64,000 nt of DNA, taken from the NCBI GenBank assembly GCA_903825305.1, contig CAIKAC010000023.1, positions 84,464 through 148,463 of the forward strand, given 5' to 3'. This DNA is from an uncultured Actinomycetes bacterium (GTDB lineage Bacteria; Actinomycetota; Acidimicrobiia; Acidimicrobiales; RAAP-2). Positions within the stretch are counted from its first letter, which is position 1; each line of letters opens with the position of its first letter. This document shows, piece by piece, positions 1-8,343 of the stretch. The position numbers and the translations under genes are program-made. The notes under the pieces were generated by a model that was given only the letters and a program-made list of their open reading frames with translations, did no database searches and had not been told where the DNA came from.

Positions 1-157
1 AGTTGCTGAATCTGGGGTGCGGGGGCCAGAGGATGCCGCCGCACTCGCCGACGCTGGCTTTGACGCAATTCTGGTGGGTGAGTCACTCATCACAGCTGAC
101 AATCGCGAGCAGGGCGTGAGAGCACTGCGTGAAGCCAATCAGAAGGGTGTCGGATGA
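1..157 (+). CDS. trpC: Indole-3-glycerol phosphate synthase, C-terminal end (partial)
   Basis: Only the last 51 codons are in the window; the reading frame begins at base 2 and stops with TGA at 155-157. The visible protein reads [20 protein letters not shown] and then AILVGESLI, which is the last phosphate-binding strand and helix of the TrpC (beta/alpha)8 barrel. TrpC closes the indole ring of carboxyphenylaminodeoxyribulose phosphate to give indole-3-glycerol phosphate. Its stop overlaps the trpF start (ATGATGA), so the two are translationally coupled. Everything N-terminal, including the catalytic lysines, lies outside the window. Confidence 0.9.
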   Translation, partial: VAESGVRGPEDAAALADAGFDAILVGESLITADNREQGVRALREANQKGVG

Positions 158-849
158 TGAACGGCGATACCTTCATCAAGATTTGCGGGATCACCAATGA
201 AGCTGATGCACTGACGTGCATCGGACTCGGTGCCGACGCCATTGGCTTGATTTTTGCTCCCTCGCAACGTCAGGTATCGATCTCAACGGCTAAAGACATA
301 GTTCGACGCCTGCCTCATGATGCGTGGTCAGTCGCCGTGTTCCGAGACGAATCTCCACTCCGGGTTGTGGACATCGCCAATGAAGTTGGCGTGAAAGCAG
401 TGCAGCTTCACGGCCACGAAACCCCAGAAGCAGTTGCCTTCATTGCCCAACGCGTCAATGTGGTGATTAAAGCGATCAGCATCAATATGATTTCAGAGAC
501 GCAAATCAACGCCTATGACGCGGATCTGCTCTTGGTGGATGGTCCAAATCCCGGTTCGGGGCAGGTATATGACTGGTCTCAAGCGGTAACCCACGTGGAC
601 CCTGATCGTATGATCCTCTCTGGTGGCCTCGATCCTCTTAACGTGGGGGCAGCGGTCGCCAATATTCGACCCTTTGGGGTAGATGTCGCCACCGGCGTTG
701 AAATGGCCCCAGGGGTCAAGGATCCCCGTAAGGTAATGGCATTCATAACCGCTGTTCGCGAGGCGGAGTCGGGCCGTGTTCACCACCCTCAACCGGGTAG
801 TGAGGATGCCGATTCCGGTGACGAACCATTTGACTGGAGCAGATCATGA
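154..849 (+). CDS. trpF: Phosphoribosylanthranilate isomerase
   Basis: This 231-residue protein is a TrpF (beta/alpha)8 barrel that converts phosphoribosylanthranilate to carboxyphenylaminodeoxyribulose phosphate, the step before TrpC. The family opening FIKICGITN carries the catalytic general-base cysteine (Cys11 here), and LLLVDG carries the general-acid aspartate. The phosphate loop LSGGL and the region DVATGVE near residues 150-190 complete the active site. An AGAAGGG ribosome binding site precedes tandem ATG codons at 154 and 157; either could be used. The last 25 or so residues are an acidic tail beyond the barrel. Both neighbours overlap it by four bases (ATGA), as expected of a trp operon. 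Confidence 0.96.
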   Translation: MMNGDTFIKICGITNEADALTCIGLGADAIGLIFAPSQRQVSISTAKDIVRRLPHDAWSVAVFRDESPLRVVDIANEVGVKAVQLHGHETPEAVAFIAQRVNVVIKAISINMISETQINAYDADLLLVDGPNPGSGQVYDWSQAVTHVDPDRMILSGGLDPLNVGAAVANIRPFGVDVATGVEMAPGVKDPRKVMAFITAVREAESGRVHHPQPGSEDADSGDEPFDWSRS

Positions 850-2021
850 CCTCGCAGATGGGTGATCCAGGGCAACTTGGACACTTTGGCAGCTTCGGCG
901 GTCAGTTCGTTCCTGAACCTTTGATGCCTGCATGTATCGAGCTTGAGGCAGCATTTCGCGATGCCTGGAGTGATCCTGCCTTTGTAGATGAATATCGCAG
1001 TATCTTGCGCGATTACGGAGGCCGACCGACGCCGCTCACGTATTGCAAGCGACTCAGCGAAGAACTCGGCATTGAGTTGTGGCTCAAACGAGAAGATCTC
1101 GCCCACACGGGGAGTCACAAGATCAACAACGTCATTGGCCAAGCATTGCTCACCAAGCGCATGGGTAAAAAGCGGATGATCGCAGAAACCGGGGCTGGTC
1201 AGCATGGCGTCGCTTCAGCGACAGCAGCAGCGCTTTTAGGTCTTGAGTGCGTGGTGTACATGGGCGAAGTTGACACGGTGCGCCAAGTACTCAACGTGTT
1301 TCGAATGGAGCTGCTCGGTGCAAGAGTCGTTCCGGTTACGTCGGGAAGTCGCACGCTCAAAGATGCGGTCAATGAAGCGATGCGTACCTGGGTGGCCGAG
1401 GTCGACACCACGCACTACTGCCTCGGATCCGTAATGGGACCGCATCCGTTCCCTTGGATGGTTCGTGAATTCCAACGCATTGTAGGGGACGAGGCGTTTG
1501 GCCAATGCAATCAAGCCTTTGGTGTTCCTGACTACGTGGTGGCGTGCGTTGGTGGTGGATCCAACGCTGCGGGCATGTTCGCTGGCTTCGTTGATTCAAC
1601 CGCAAAACTCGTTGGCGTGGAGGCGGCGGGCGGTGCAGCAATTAGCGCAGGTTCGCCCGGTGTCCTTCATGGCATGCGCTCACAGTTGATTCAAGATGAC
1701 ATGGGGCAGATCCAAGAAGCTCACTCAATTTCCGCCGGACTGGATTATCCGGGCATCGGCCCAGAGCACGCTCACCTCGCGGAAATAGGCCGGGCTGAGT
1801 ATGTGTCAGCTCATGATCAGGAAGTGCTCGATGCACTCCAGCGCTTGGCATCTCGCGAAGGGATTATTCCTGCACTCGAGAGTGCCCACGCGCTTGCTTG
1901 GGTACTTCGCGCCGCGGGCAAGGAAATCCCCGCTGGATCACGCGTTGTCATCAACCTTTCTGGTCGAGGGGATAAAGACGTAGCCCAGGTGCTCTCGATT
2001 CTCAAAGGAGAGTCAGCGTGA
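846..2021 (+). CDS. trpB: Tryptophan synthase beta chain
   Basis: TrpB (391 residues) condenses indole with L-serine using pyridoxal phosphate and forms the alpha2-beta2 complex with TrpA. The PLP lysine is Lys92 in HTGSHKINN, the catalytic glutamate follows in AETGAGQHG, and the phosphate-binding glycine loop is VGGGSNAAG near residue 236. The opening [13 protein letters not shown] and the closing SGRGDKDV are typical of the standard TrpB1 family, and the length is normal. The start ATG overlaps the trpF stop, so expression is coupled. The downstream trpA start overlaps its stop by four bases. Confidence 0.98.
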   Translation: MTSQMGDPGQLGHFGSFGGQFVPEPLMPACIELEAAFRDAWSDPAFVDEYRSILRDYGGRPTPLTYCKRLSEELGIELWLKREDLAHTGSHKINNVIGQALLTKRMGKKRMIAETGAGQHGVASATAAALLGLECVVYMGEVDTVRQVLNVFRMELLGARVVPVTSGSRTLKDAVNEAMRTWVAEVDTTHYCLGSVMGPHPFPWMVREFQRIVGDEAFGQCNQAFGVPDYVVACVGGGSNAAGMFAGFVDSTAKLVGVEAAGGAAISAGSPGVLHGMRSQLIQDDMGQIQEAHSISAGLDYPGIGPEHAHLAEIGRAEYVSAHDQEVLDALQRLASREGIIPALESAHALAWVLRAAGKEIPAGSRVVINLSGRGDKDVAQVLSILKGESA

Positions 2022-2791
2022 GCGCTCCGGACCTTGCCACGACGCTCGCAGCTGCCAAGGCATCGGGAAGGAAGATCCTCATTCCCTATGTGATGGCGGG
2101 GATGACTGATGACTGGATTGAAGTGATCCATGCAGCCTTCGCCGCAGGGGCCGATGCAGTGGAAGTCGGGCTGCCGTTCTCTGATCCGATCATTGATGGT
2201 GAGGTGATTCAACGAGCTGCCATTGCGTCTCTGGACCGAGGAACGACTGCGCCCTCAGTGTTGGCACAACTCGCAGCCGAGGTGTTTGCCGGACCCATCG
2301 TGGTCATGACCTATTTCAATGTGATTTCGCACCTCGGTATCGAGCGATTCTGCGGACTTGCGAAAGAAGCCGGTGTCACCGGCGCGATCATTGCCGACCT
2401 GAGTTTGGAAGAGATTGGACCTTGGGCGAACGTTGGCGATGCCGCTGGAATTGCGACCGTCATGCTGGTAGCCCCGTCAACGCCGGTTTCGCGAACCAAA
2501 TTGATTGCCGAGCGCAGCCGTGGTTTTGTCTACGCCGTGGCTCGAATGGGTGTCACCGGCGTGAGAAGTGAACTTGGTGGCGACATGGAATCAGTGGTCG
2601 GAAAGATCAAAGAGGCTTCTACTTTGCCCGTTTGTGTTGGCATCGGCGTATCAAGCCCCGAGCAGGCCACCAGCGTGGCGGCCGTAGCTGACGGCGTTAT
2701 CGTCGGTTCAGCCTTGGTCCAGCGTCTGCTTGATGGTCAAGGACCTCAGGGGGCCGCTGAATTTATTGCGTCGTTGCGCCAGGCTATCTAA
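2018..2791 (+). CDS. trpA: Tryptophan synthase alpha chain
   Basis: TrpA (257 residues) cleaves indole-3-glycerol phosphate to indole and glyceraldehyde 3-phosphate and channels indole to TrpB. The catalytic pair is Glu49 ([11 protein letters not shown]) and Asp60 (PIIDGEVI), which happen to carry the same numbers as in E. coli. The barrel C-terminus [10 protein letters not shown] and ADGVIVGSA gives the phosphate site. Translation starts at GTG 2018, inside the trpB stop (GTGA), behind an AAAGGAGA ribosome binding site. It is the last trp gene here. Its stop lies only three bases from the end of the opposing fabF gene, with no room for an ordinary terminator. Confidence 0.97.
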   Translation: MSAPDLATTLAAAKASGRKILIPYVMAGMTDDWIEVIHAAFAAGADAVEVGLPFSDPIIDGEVIQRAAIASLDRGTTAPSVLAQLAAEVFAGPIVVMTYFNVISHLGIERFCGLAKEAGVTGAIIADLSLEEIGPWANVGDAAGIATVMLVAPSTPVSRTKLIAERSRGFVYAVARMGVTGVRSELGGDMESVVGKIKEASTLPVCVGIGVSSPEQATSVAAVADGVIVGSALVQRLLDGQGPQGAAEFIASLRQAI

Positions 2792-2794
2792 GAC

Positions 2795-3994
2795 TTAGCT
2801 GCGTCGGCCAATCACGAGGCAGCCATTGTGGCCACCAAAGCCGAATGAATTCGACAATACGACTGTCTTTTCAAGCTTGCGAGGAGCCCCGTAAACGACA
2901 TCGATCGTGATCTTGGGATCGACCTCACTGGTACCAATGGTGGGCGGGATTATCTCCTGGTCAATCGTCATCACTGAAGCCACAGCCTCAAGAGCACCAG
3001 CGGCACCCAAACTGTGACCCGTGACGCCCTTTGCGGAAGTTACTGGGGGAGATGTGGGGCCAAAGAGGGCAGTGATTGCATTGGCTTCGGCTTGATCGTT
3101 AAGGGGCGTTGACGTGCCATGGGCGTTGATATGGCCAATATCCGCAAGGGTGAGTTCGGCATCCTCGATAGCAATCTTCATGGCGCGTTGGGCACCGGCA
3201 CCATCTTCGAGCGGGGCAGTGATGTGGAAAGCGTCTGCAGTTGAACCCGTACCCATGAGCTCGGCGTAGATGTGAGCGCCTCGAGCTTGTGCGTGTTCAA
3301 GTGACTCAAGCACCAACGCACCGCCACCCTCGCTCATCACGAAGCCGTCTCGGCGTACGTCAAATGGCCGGGAAACACCGCTATTCGAGAGCGCGGTCAT
3401 GTTGCCGAAACCCGCGAGAGCCAATGGGTCAACAACCGATTCTGAACCACCCGTCATAACCACGTCCACCCGACCAGAGGCAATCAATCGTGCTGCAGCA
3501 CCAATAGCGTGCGTGCCCGCGGCGCAGGCCGTTGTAATGGTCTCTGCCGGTCCTCGAAACCCATAGCGCATGGCAATTTGGGCCGCACCAGCATTGGGCA
3601 TCATCATCGGAGCCAAGAACGGCGAAACACGGTCTGGACCTTTCTCTGCCAGCACCATCTGTTGTGCTGTGAGGGTCATCATGCCACCGATGCCGGTTCC
3701 AAATATCACGCCGATACGGTCGTGATCGAGTGCATCGGTGAGTTGCGCGTCATCGTAGGCCTCAGCAGCGGCAGCGACTGCCAGTTGGGCAAATCGGTCA
3801 ACCCGTCTTGCTTCTTTCACGCCAAAGTAATCACCGGCGTTGAAGTCAGGCACCAAATGGTCGTCAGCAAATCGCCCTTCGAGGAGACCGGAAAACAGGG
3901 CGTCGGCTCCTACGCCGCAGCACGAAACAGCACCGATGCCGGTGATGACGACCCTGCGAGTCGGTTGTTGATGTCCGGGGGTGCCGAACAGCAT
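2795..3994 (-). CDS. fabF: Beta-ketoacyl-ACP synthase II
   Basis: This 399-residue condensing enzyme extends acyl-ACP with malonyl-ACP in type II fatty-acid synthesis. The Cys-His-His triad is visible: Cys157 in TTACAAGTHA, one histidine in NAHGTSTPLND and one in KGVTGHSLGAAG. The C-terminal SNSFGFGGHN is the usual gating loop. The protein has a normal FabF length, and an N-terminal stretch of about 13 residues precedes the first strand (RRVVITGIGAVS). Its ATG overlaps the acpP stop by one base (TAATG), so the pair is coupled. It is the last gene of the fabD-fabG-acpP-fabF group and runs tail-to-tail with trpA. Confidence 0.96.
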   Translation of the reverse strand: MLFGTPGHQQPTRRVVITGIGAVSCCGVGADALFSGLLEGRFADDHLVPDFNAGDYFGVKEARRVDRFAQLAVAAAAEAYDDAQLTDALDHDRIGVIFGTGIGGMMTLTAQQMVLAEKGPDRVSPFLAPMMMPNAGAAQIAMRYGFRGPAETITTACAAGTHAIGAAARLIASGRVDVVMTGGSESVVDPLALAGFGNMTALSNSGVSRPFDVRRDGFVMSEGGGALVLESLEHAQARGAHIYAELMGTGSTADAFHITAPLEDGAGAQRAMKIAIEDAELTLADIGHINAHGTSTPLNDQAEANAITALFGPTSPPVTSAKGVTGHSLGAAGALEAVASVMTIDQEIIPPTIGTSEVDPKITIDVVYGAPRKLEKTVVLSNSFGFGGHNGCLVIGRRS

Positions 3995-4233
3995 TAGAGC
4001 TTATTGGTGACGAGTTCGTAAGCTTGACCTACGGTTTGCACGCCTTCGAGCTCTTCTTCGCCAACCGTGATGTTGAAGGTCTCTTCTAGCGCCATAACCA
4101 ACTCAACGAGGTCGAGGCTGTCGGCGTCAAGGTCGTCGGCGAAGCTCGCCTCCAGGGTCACTTTGTCGGGCTCTACAGCAAGAACCTCGATGGCACATGC
4201 CTTGAACTTTTCAAAGGTTGCGTCGTCGCTCAT
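3994..4233 (-). CDS. acpP: Acyl carrier protein
   Basis: ACP (79 residues, acidic) carries growing acyl chains on a phosphopantetheine arm attached to the serine of the motif DADSLDLVELV, about residue 38. The start is ATG 4233, preceded at good spacing by a strong GGAGG site. An upstream in-frame ATG at 4266 would add eleven residues but would place that ribosome binding site inside the gene, so it is not preferred. The four-helix ACP pattern is complete, ending VGQAYELVTNKL. The spacer to fabG holds a possible promoter and hairpin, which would allow the extra ACP expression that cells usually need. Confidence 0.96.
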   Translation of the reverse strand: MSDDATFEKFKACAIEVLAVEPDKVTLEASFADDLDADSLDLVELVMALEETFNITVGEEELEGVQTVGQAYELVTNKL

Positions 4234-4257
4234 GGTTGATCCTCCAGGATTGTCGGG

Positions 4258-4284
4258 CGAGCACAATGCTCGGCGTTTACGGTA
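4258..4284 (-). promoter_or_regulatory. Possible acpP promoter and leader hairpin
   Basis: In the short fabG-acpP spacer, the minus strand reads TACCGT (4284 to 4279, a TANNNT -10 match). It is followed at the expected start-site distance by a perfect 5-bp hairpin CGAGC-attgt-GCTCG (4258-4272). The acpP ribosome binding site comes next. This could give acpP-fabF its own transcript with a structured 5' end. It is a pattern match only, with no clear -35 box. Confidence 0.3.
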
Positions 4285-4299
4285 CTACGAACCGGGCTC

Positions 4300-5013
4300 T
4301 TAGAGCCCCATACCCATGCCGCCATCAACGGCTAGGACGGCGCCGGTGATGTAGGCAGCAGCAGGAGAAGCCAAGAATGCAATACTGCCGGCAATTTCCT
4401 CGGCAGTTCCCAGCCGTCCAGCAGGTATCTGAGCGGCCATTGCTTCCACTCGTTCATCGCCAAGAGCGTGGGCCATGTCGGTGGCAATTAATCCAGGAGC
4501 GATGACATTGACGGTGACGCCCCGTGACGCCACTTCTCGCGCCATGGCGCGCGCCATGCCTACGACACCTGCCTTGGATGCCGCGTAATTGGCTTGACCA
4601 GGCAATCCAAGAAACGCGCCAATCGAGGAAACCGCAATGATGCGTCCAGAACGTTGCCGCATCATCTTCTTCATGGCGCGTCTCATGACTTGAAAGGTCG
4701 CAATGAGGTTGGTGTCGATGACCGTTCGAAAATCGTCATCACTCATACGTACCGTGAGTTGGTCTTTGGTGATGCCGGCATTGGCCACCACGACGTCAAG
4801 GCGACCCGTCTCTTGTTCAATTTGGTCGAACGCGGCCTCAATTTGTGCGCCATCGGAGAGGTCGACGCTCATGTGGGTGATGCCTTCAACCGTGGGGCCT
4901 TGAGATCGAGAGAGGCCAAAGACGAGATCTCCCTGCTCGGCGAAGATCTTCGCCGTAGCAAGCCCAATTCCCTTGCTGGCACCCGTTACAACAACCGTTC
5001 GCTGCTCACTCAT
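4300..5013 (-). CDS. fabG: 3-oxoacyl-ACP reductase
   Basis: This 237-residue short-chain dehydrogenase carries out the NADPH-dependent first reduction of the FASII cycle. The cofactor loop TGASKGIG is at residues 11-18, NAG(I) follows near 80, and the catalytic Ser-Tyr-Lys set appears as VSSIGAF and YAASKAG. The C-terminal AVDGGMGM is typical. It lies between fabD and acpP, where many actinobacteria and other bacteria have fabH, which supports FabG over a generic SDR role. The start ATG has a GAGAGGA ribosome binding site, and its gap to fabD is only twelve bases. Confidence 0.94.
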   Translation of the reverse strand: MSEQRTVVVTGASKGIGLATAKIFAEQGDLVFGLSRSQGPTVEGITHMSVDLSDGAQIEAAFDQIEQETGRLDVVVANAGITKDQLTVRMSDDDFRTVIDTNLIATFQVMRRAMKKMMRQRSGRIIAVSSIGAFLGLPGQANYAASKAGVVGMARAMAREVASRGVTVNVIAPGLIATDMAHALGDERVEAMAAQIPAGRLGTAEEIAGSIAFLASPAAAYITGAVLAVDGGMGMGL

Positions 5014-5025
5014 GCACTCATCCTC

Positions 5026-5901
5026 TCAAGAAAGATCGTCAGGGATTGCGATAGTGCGCACCGTGGCATCTGGACTAATGCGACGCACCAAGCCGGCAAG
5101 AACGCCACCCGCTCCAAGTTCTACAAAAGAAGCGTCGGAGGGCAACTGGGCTACAGAGTCAACGAACCGGACGGTGCCGATCAATTGTGCACGCAACAGG
5201 TCACGCCATTGTGCTCCGCCAGCGTGAGGCGCTGCATCAACATTGGCCACTACGTTGATGGAGCCCTCGTGGAACGTGGTGTGATCAAGCGCGCCTTCTA
5301 GCTGTACTTGGGCCGGTGCCATGAGTGGCGAGTGGAAGGCGCCACCAACCTCGAGGGGAATGACCTTACGGAGTCCGCGTTCTCGTGCTTCTTGTTTGAG
5401 AATCCCGAGTTGTGCCACGGAACCCGCTACGACAATTTGCCCAGGTGCGTTTTGATTGGCGACAACAACGGTGTCGAGATCCTCAGTGGCTTGCATTATG
5501 GCGGCCTCGTCGGCTCCAAGCACTGCCAGCATGGAGCCTTCAGTGAGTTCGGCAGCCATCACCATTGCACGCCCACGCGCGGCGACCAAACGCGCCGCAT
5601 CACGCTGATCCAGAATTCCCGCATATGCCAGGGCTGAGTATTCGCCCAAACTGTGGCCTATGGCGAGGTCGGCATGGACGCCAGAAGCCCGCGCAATGAC
5701 CATAGAGAGCGCAAAGGTAGCAATCTGTGCATTGTCGGTTCTAACCAAAACCTCAAGAGGCGTGTTGAGCAACAATCCCCGCACGTCCATAGCGGCTGCT
5801 TCAGCAATCTCATCAACCACCGTAAAAGCCTCGTGGTCGACCCAAGGAGCCCCCATTTCTGGCTTGAGCGATCCTTGGCCCGGGAACAATGCAACGAGCA
5901 C
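5026..5901 (-). CDS. fabD: Malonyl-CoA:ACP transacylase
   Basis: FabD (291 residues) moves malonyl groups from CoA to ACP and primes the FASII elongation cycle. The opening LFPGQGS forms the oxyanion loop, the nucleophile is Ser84 in GHSLGEYSAL, and the catalytic histidine is in GGAFHSPLM near residue 193. I place the start at GTG 5901, behind AGGAG with six bases of spacing, because it begins the conserved LVALFPGQG strand. The open frame runs 16 codons further upstream without family similarity. It is the first gene of the fab group and diverges from the nitrilase-family gene across 76 bases. Confidence 0.94.
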   Translation of the reverse strand: MLVALFPGQGSLKPEMGAPWVDHEAFTVVDEIAEAAAMDVRGLLLNTPLEVLVRTDNAQIATFALSMVIARASGVHADLAIGHSLGEYSALAYAGILDQRDAARLVAARGRAMVMAAELTEGSMLAVLGADEAAIMQATEDLDTVVVANQNAPGQIVVAGSVAQLGILKQEARERGLRKVIPLEVGGAFHSPLMAPAQVQLEGALDHTTFHEGSINVVANVDAAPHAGGAQWRDLLRAQLIGTVRFVDSVAQLPSDASFVELGAGGVLAGLVRRISPDATVRTIAIPDDLS

Positions 5902-5963
5902 GGTTAACTCCTGTTCTTTTTCGTGGTCTCGAGTTTGGCATGAGCACAACGGCCGAGGGGCGC

Positions 5964-5969
5964 TAGCGT
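5964..5969 (+). promoter_or_regulatory. Putative leaderless promoter (-10) of the nitrilase-family gene
   Basis: TAGCGT ends eight bases before the GTG start at 5978, and no ribosome binding site lies between. The predicted transcript would start at or just before the start codon. No convincing -35 element is visible. Confidence 0.4.
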
Positions 5970-5977
5970 TTGGATTT

Positions 5978-6763
5978 GTGGAAATTGTCTGCCTTCAGCT
6001 GCGCTCAACAGCCTCTGTTGAACAGAACCTCATAGAGATCGATGCCGCCTTGAGCCAATCAGACGTTCAGCGCGGATCACTCGTGGTCCTTCCTGAAGCC
6101 ATCATGCTTGCTTTTGGCGGGCGTGGCGAAGCACTCGTGGCGGCAAGTCAGGCCATGGATGGGTTCTTCGTCTCACAACTGATTGAATTGGCTAACCGCC
6201 ATGGCGTGACCTTGGTTGCTGGCATGTTTGAAACCAATGGGGCAGCGTTGCCGTTCAATACGACCGTGGTGGTCACGCGAGAGGGTGTCGTCTCCCGCTA
6301 TCGAAAGATTCACCTCTATGACGCGCTCGGATTCGATGAATCTTCTAGCGTGATGCCGGGTGACCCGAGCCAGTTGGACCAGGGCATTGTGGAAATCGAT
6401 GGATGGCGGGTAGGGGTCATGACCTGTTTTGATCTCCGCTTCCCTGAAGTGGCGAGACGCTTGGCACTGCTGGGTGCGCAACTTATTGTCATGGGGGCAG
6501 CCTGGGTAGCTGGACCCGACAAGATCGAGCAGTGGAATACCTTGCTGTCTGCACGAGCCATAGAAAACGGATGTTTTATTGCCGCCGCAGCTCAACCGGG
6601 GCCGCGCTATTGCGGAAGCTCTCAGATTGTTGATCCCATGGGAAGGGTGATCTCGAAAGCCAAGGTTGAGGATCCTGCTGTTATCACCGCCACCATTGAC
6701 GCCGATGACGTCAATGCCACCCGATCGGGGATGCCACTACTCGAGCTCAGGAGACTTACCTGA
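5978..6763 (+). CDS. Carbon-nitrogen hydrolase (nitrilase family, Nit/omega-amidase-like)
   Basis: This 261-residue protein has the nitrilase-superfamily catalytic triad: Glu40 in VVLPEAIML, Lys110 in YRKIHLYD and Cys150 in MTCFDLRFPE. It therefore hydrolyses an amide C-N bond. Its size and the sequence DLRFPE resemble the Nit1/Nit2 branch, whose known members repair deaminated glutathione or act as omega-amidases; the actual substrate cannot be read from sequence. The GTG at 5978 begins the first strand (EIVCLQLRST). The longer open frame upstream is antisense to fabD and is not believed. It stands alone, divergent from fabD and convergent with a tRNA gene. Confidence 0.88.
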   Translation: MEIVCLQLRSTASVEQNLIEIDAALSQSDVQRGSLVVLPEAIMLAFGGRGEALVAASQAMDGFFVSQLIELANRHGVTLVAGMFETNGAALPFNTTVVVTREGVVSRYRKIHLYDALGFDESSSVMPGDPSQLDQGIVEIDGWRVGVMTCFDLRFPEVARRLALLGAQLIVMGAAWVAGPDKIEQWNTLLSARAIENGCFIAAAAQPGPRYCGSSQIVDPMGRVISKAKVEDPAVITATIDADDVNATRSGMPLLELRRLT

Positions 6764-6773
6764 TGTCATTTGA

Positions 6774-6860
6774 TGGTGCCCGGAGTGGGACTCGAACCCA
6801 CACGCCGATTAAGGCAAAGGATTTTGAGTCCTCCGCGTCTGCCGATTCCGCCATCCGGGC
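6774..6860 (-). tRNA. tRNA-Leu (anticodon CAA)
   Basis: The minus strand folds as a class II tRNA. Acceptor GCCCGGA pairs with TCCGGGC, the D-loop region is GGCGGAATCGGCAGACGC, and the anticodon stem GAGGA/TCCTT holds loop CTCAAAA with anticodon CAA, reading UUG. A variable arm follows, and the T-arm is GTGGGTTCGAGTCCCAC. The discriminator A is followed by an encoded CCA (6776-6774). The mature gene without CCA is 6777-6860. Confidence 0.97.
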
Positions 6861-6866
6861 GCGGCA

Positions 6867-8018
6867 GTGATCGTAGCAAGTTCCCTAGGCACCGCGGGCG
6901 CGCTGCTCAAGATCTCGGTCGCTGAAGCCCATTTTTCGCTTGCTAGGCCAGTAGTTGGCGCCCAAGCAACCCATCGAGCTCGGCGCATTATCTACGTCAT
7001 TGTGGACACGCAACAGGGTCGTGGCATTGGTGAATTGGCCTGTGTTGATGCACCCGCTTGGGGTGATCCGAGTACCGATGAAAGCCTTGCTTACCTAGTG
7101 AACCACGCAATTCCGCGAGTGCTAGCTGCCGCCAAGTCCCGTCATGATGGCGCGCTCCCAAGTTTCGCTGTGAGTTCGGTGCTCGGGAGTAGCCGATTAG
7201 ATCTTGCCTGCGCCTCGGTACTTGAGATGGCCCTGTTGGACGCAGAACTCCGCAGTGAGTCGCTCAGTCTTGGTCACTGGCTCGGGGTGGATGCCTCCCA
7301 CGTGGCCCTCGGGGTCACCGTTTCTGGTACCACCCTCCACGAGATAGCCAAGAGTGCCGAGGAAGCGATGAGCCAAGGGGCTCAACGGCTTCGGGCCAAA
7401 GTGAGTCCTGGTCGAGCATTTGCAACGGCTGAGGTGTTGCGCGAATCGGGCGGTTCTGAGGTATCCATTCACCTTGATGCCAACGGATCATTCGACCGTT
7501 CCGTGGCCTCAACTGACATTTTGGTATCGCTGGAAGGGTTTTCCCTCACGTGTCTTGAGCAGCCCTTGCCAGGGAGCGACCTCGCGGCGGTGGCTTCGTT
7601 GAGGTCGCTGATGACGACGCCGATTTGTCTCGATGAATCGGTGGGCTCGATAAGAACTATCAAGGATGTGGCTCGTTATGAGGCGGCGCAAGGCATCTGC
7701 ATTAAGCCCGTCCGCTTCGGAGGAATCCGGGGCGCGCTCGGGGCAATCAAGCAGGCCCGCGACGCTGGTCTCGCCTGTTTCATCGGAGGGATGTTCGAGT
7801 CGAGTTTGGGCCGAAGCGTGGTGCAAACCTTGGCCAGCCTCGAGGCAGTTGACTGGATATCGGACACTTCACCAGCATCGTCCTATCTCGAAGGGGTAGA
7901 TGGCGAAGATTCGCCCACAGCGGGTTCAGTGACGCTATGGAGCGACAGCGGCGTTGGCCCATGGCCCGAAATGGGGAAACTCCGTGGTATTACTGAGTTT
8001 GAGGCCGCTGATTCCTAG
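6867..8018 (+). CDS. menC: o-Succinylbenzoate synthase (enolase superfamily)
   Basis: This 383-residue protein has the enolase-superfamily barrel with metal ligands Asp204 (HLDANGSF), Glu231 (CLEQPLPG) and Asp256 (ICLDESVG), and the second-half lysine Lys280 (GICIKPVRFGG). Lys178 sits at the catalytic-base position in RAKVSPG. The layout matches MenC, which dehydrates SHCHC to o-succinylbenzoate in menaquinone synthesis. The usual K-x-K pair is R-x-K here, so a related racemase activity is possible. GTG 6867 is the only ordinary start upstream of the first conserved strand (LKISVAEAHF). It leaves only six bases to the divergent tRNA gene. Confidence 0.82.
   Translation: MIVASSLGTAGALLKISVAEAHFSLARPVVGAQATHRARRIIYVIVDTQQGRGIGELACVDAPAWGDPSTDESLAYLVNHAIPRVLAAAKSRHDGALPSFAVSSVLGSSRLDLACASVLEMALLDAELRSESLSLGHWLGVDASHVALGVTVSGTTLHEIAKSAEEAMSQGAQRLRAKVSPGRAFATAEVLRESGGSEVSIHLDANGSFDRSVASTDILVSLEGFSLTCLEQPLPGSDLAAVASLRSLMTTPICLDESVGSIRTIKDVARYEAAQGICIKPVRFGGIRGALGAIKQARDAGLACFIGGMFESSLGRSVVQTLASLEAVDWISDTSPASSYLEGVDGEDSPTAGSVTLWSDSGVGPWPEMGKLRGITEFEAADS
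6870..6875 (-). promoter_or_regulatory. Putative -10 box for tRNA-Leu(CAA)
   Basis: TACGAT on the minus strand ends nine bases before the tRNA 5' end. It lies inside the first codons of the divergent menC gene (GTG 6867), so the tRNA promoter and the menC start region overlap. Confidence 0.45.
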
Positions 8019-8033
8019 TTCAGATTGCCGGCG

Positions 8034-8039
8034 TATGCT
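8034..8039 (+). promoter_or_regulatory. Putative -10 box for the coiled-coil/pdtaR pair
   Basis: TATGCT ends ten bases before ATG 8050 and lies just after menC. It could start a leaderless or near-leaderless transcript for the coiled-coil gene and the response regulator behind it. Confidence 0.3.
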
Positions 8040-8049
8040 GGTGCGTCCT

Positions 8050-8343
8050 ATGCGACAGGCAGCTTTGCGTCGAAAGATCACCTCGCTTCAAGAGCGCGTG
8101 GCATCGCTGCGTGCAGAAATAGCGATTCTTGACGAGCAGATCATTGCGCTCGATAGCGAAGTGGATGATCTCCACGTACGTGCAATTTCCTCGGAAACGC
8201 CCTTGGCCGTCAAAGAACACGCTGAGGCGTTTCGCCACGCTGAATTGGCGCACCGCGCTCGAAGTGAGGCTGCTGAGCAATTGAGCTTGGTGCAGGCAGA
8301 ACGCGATGCCTTGTTGGCCCAAGTAGTGGAGGAGTACGCATGA
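8050..8343 (+). CDS. Small coiled-coil protein of unknown function
   Basis: I do not recognise this protein. From ATG 8050 it has 97 residues, almost all helical. A long heptad-rich stretch (ITSLQERVASLRAEIAILDE onward) is followed by a second charged, Ala/Glu-rich helix, so a dimeric two-helix coiled coil is likely. No signal peptide, membrane segment or catalytic motif is visible. An in-frame ATG at 8035 would add five residues but lies inside the -10 candidate. Its stop overlaps the response-regulator start (ATGA), so the two are translationally coupled. That makes a partner or scaffold role for the regulator the natural guess. Confidence 0.7.
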   Translation: MRQAALRRKITSLQERVASLRAEIAILDEQIIALDSEVDDLHVRAISSETPLAVKEHAEAFRHAELAHRARSEAAEQLSLVQAERDALLAQVVEEYA

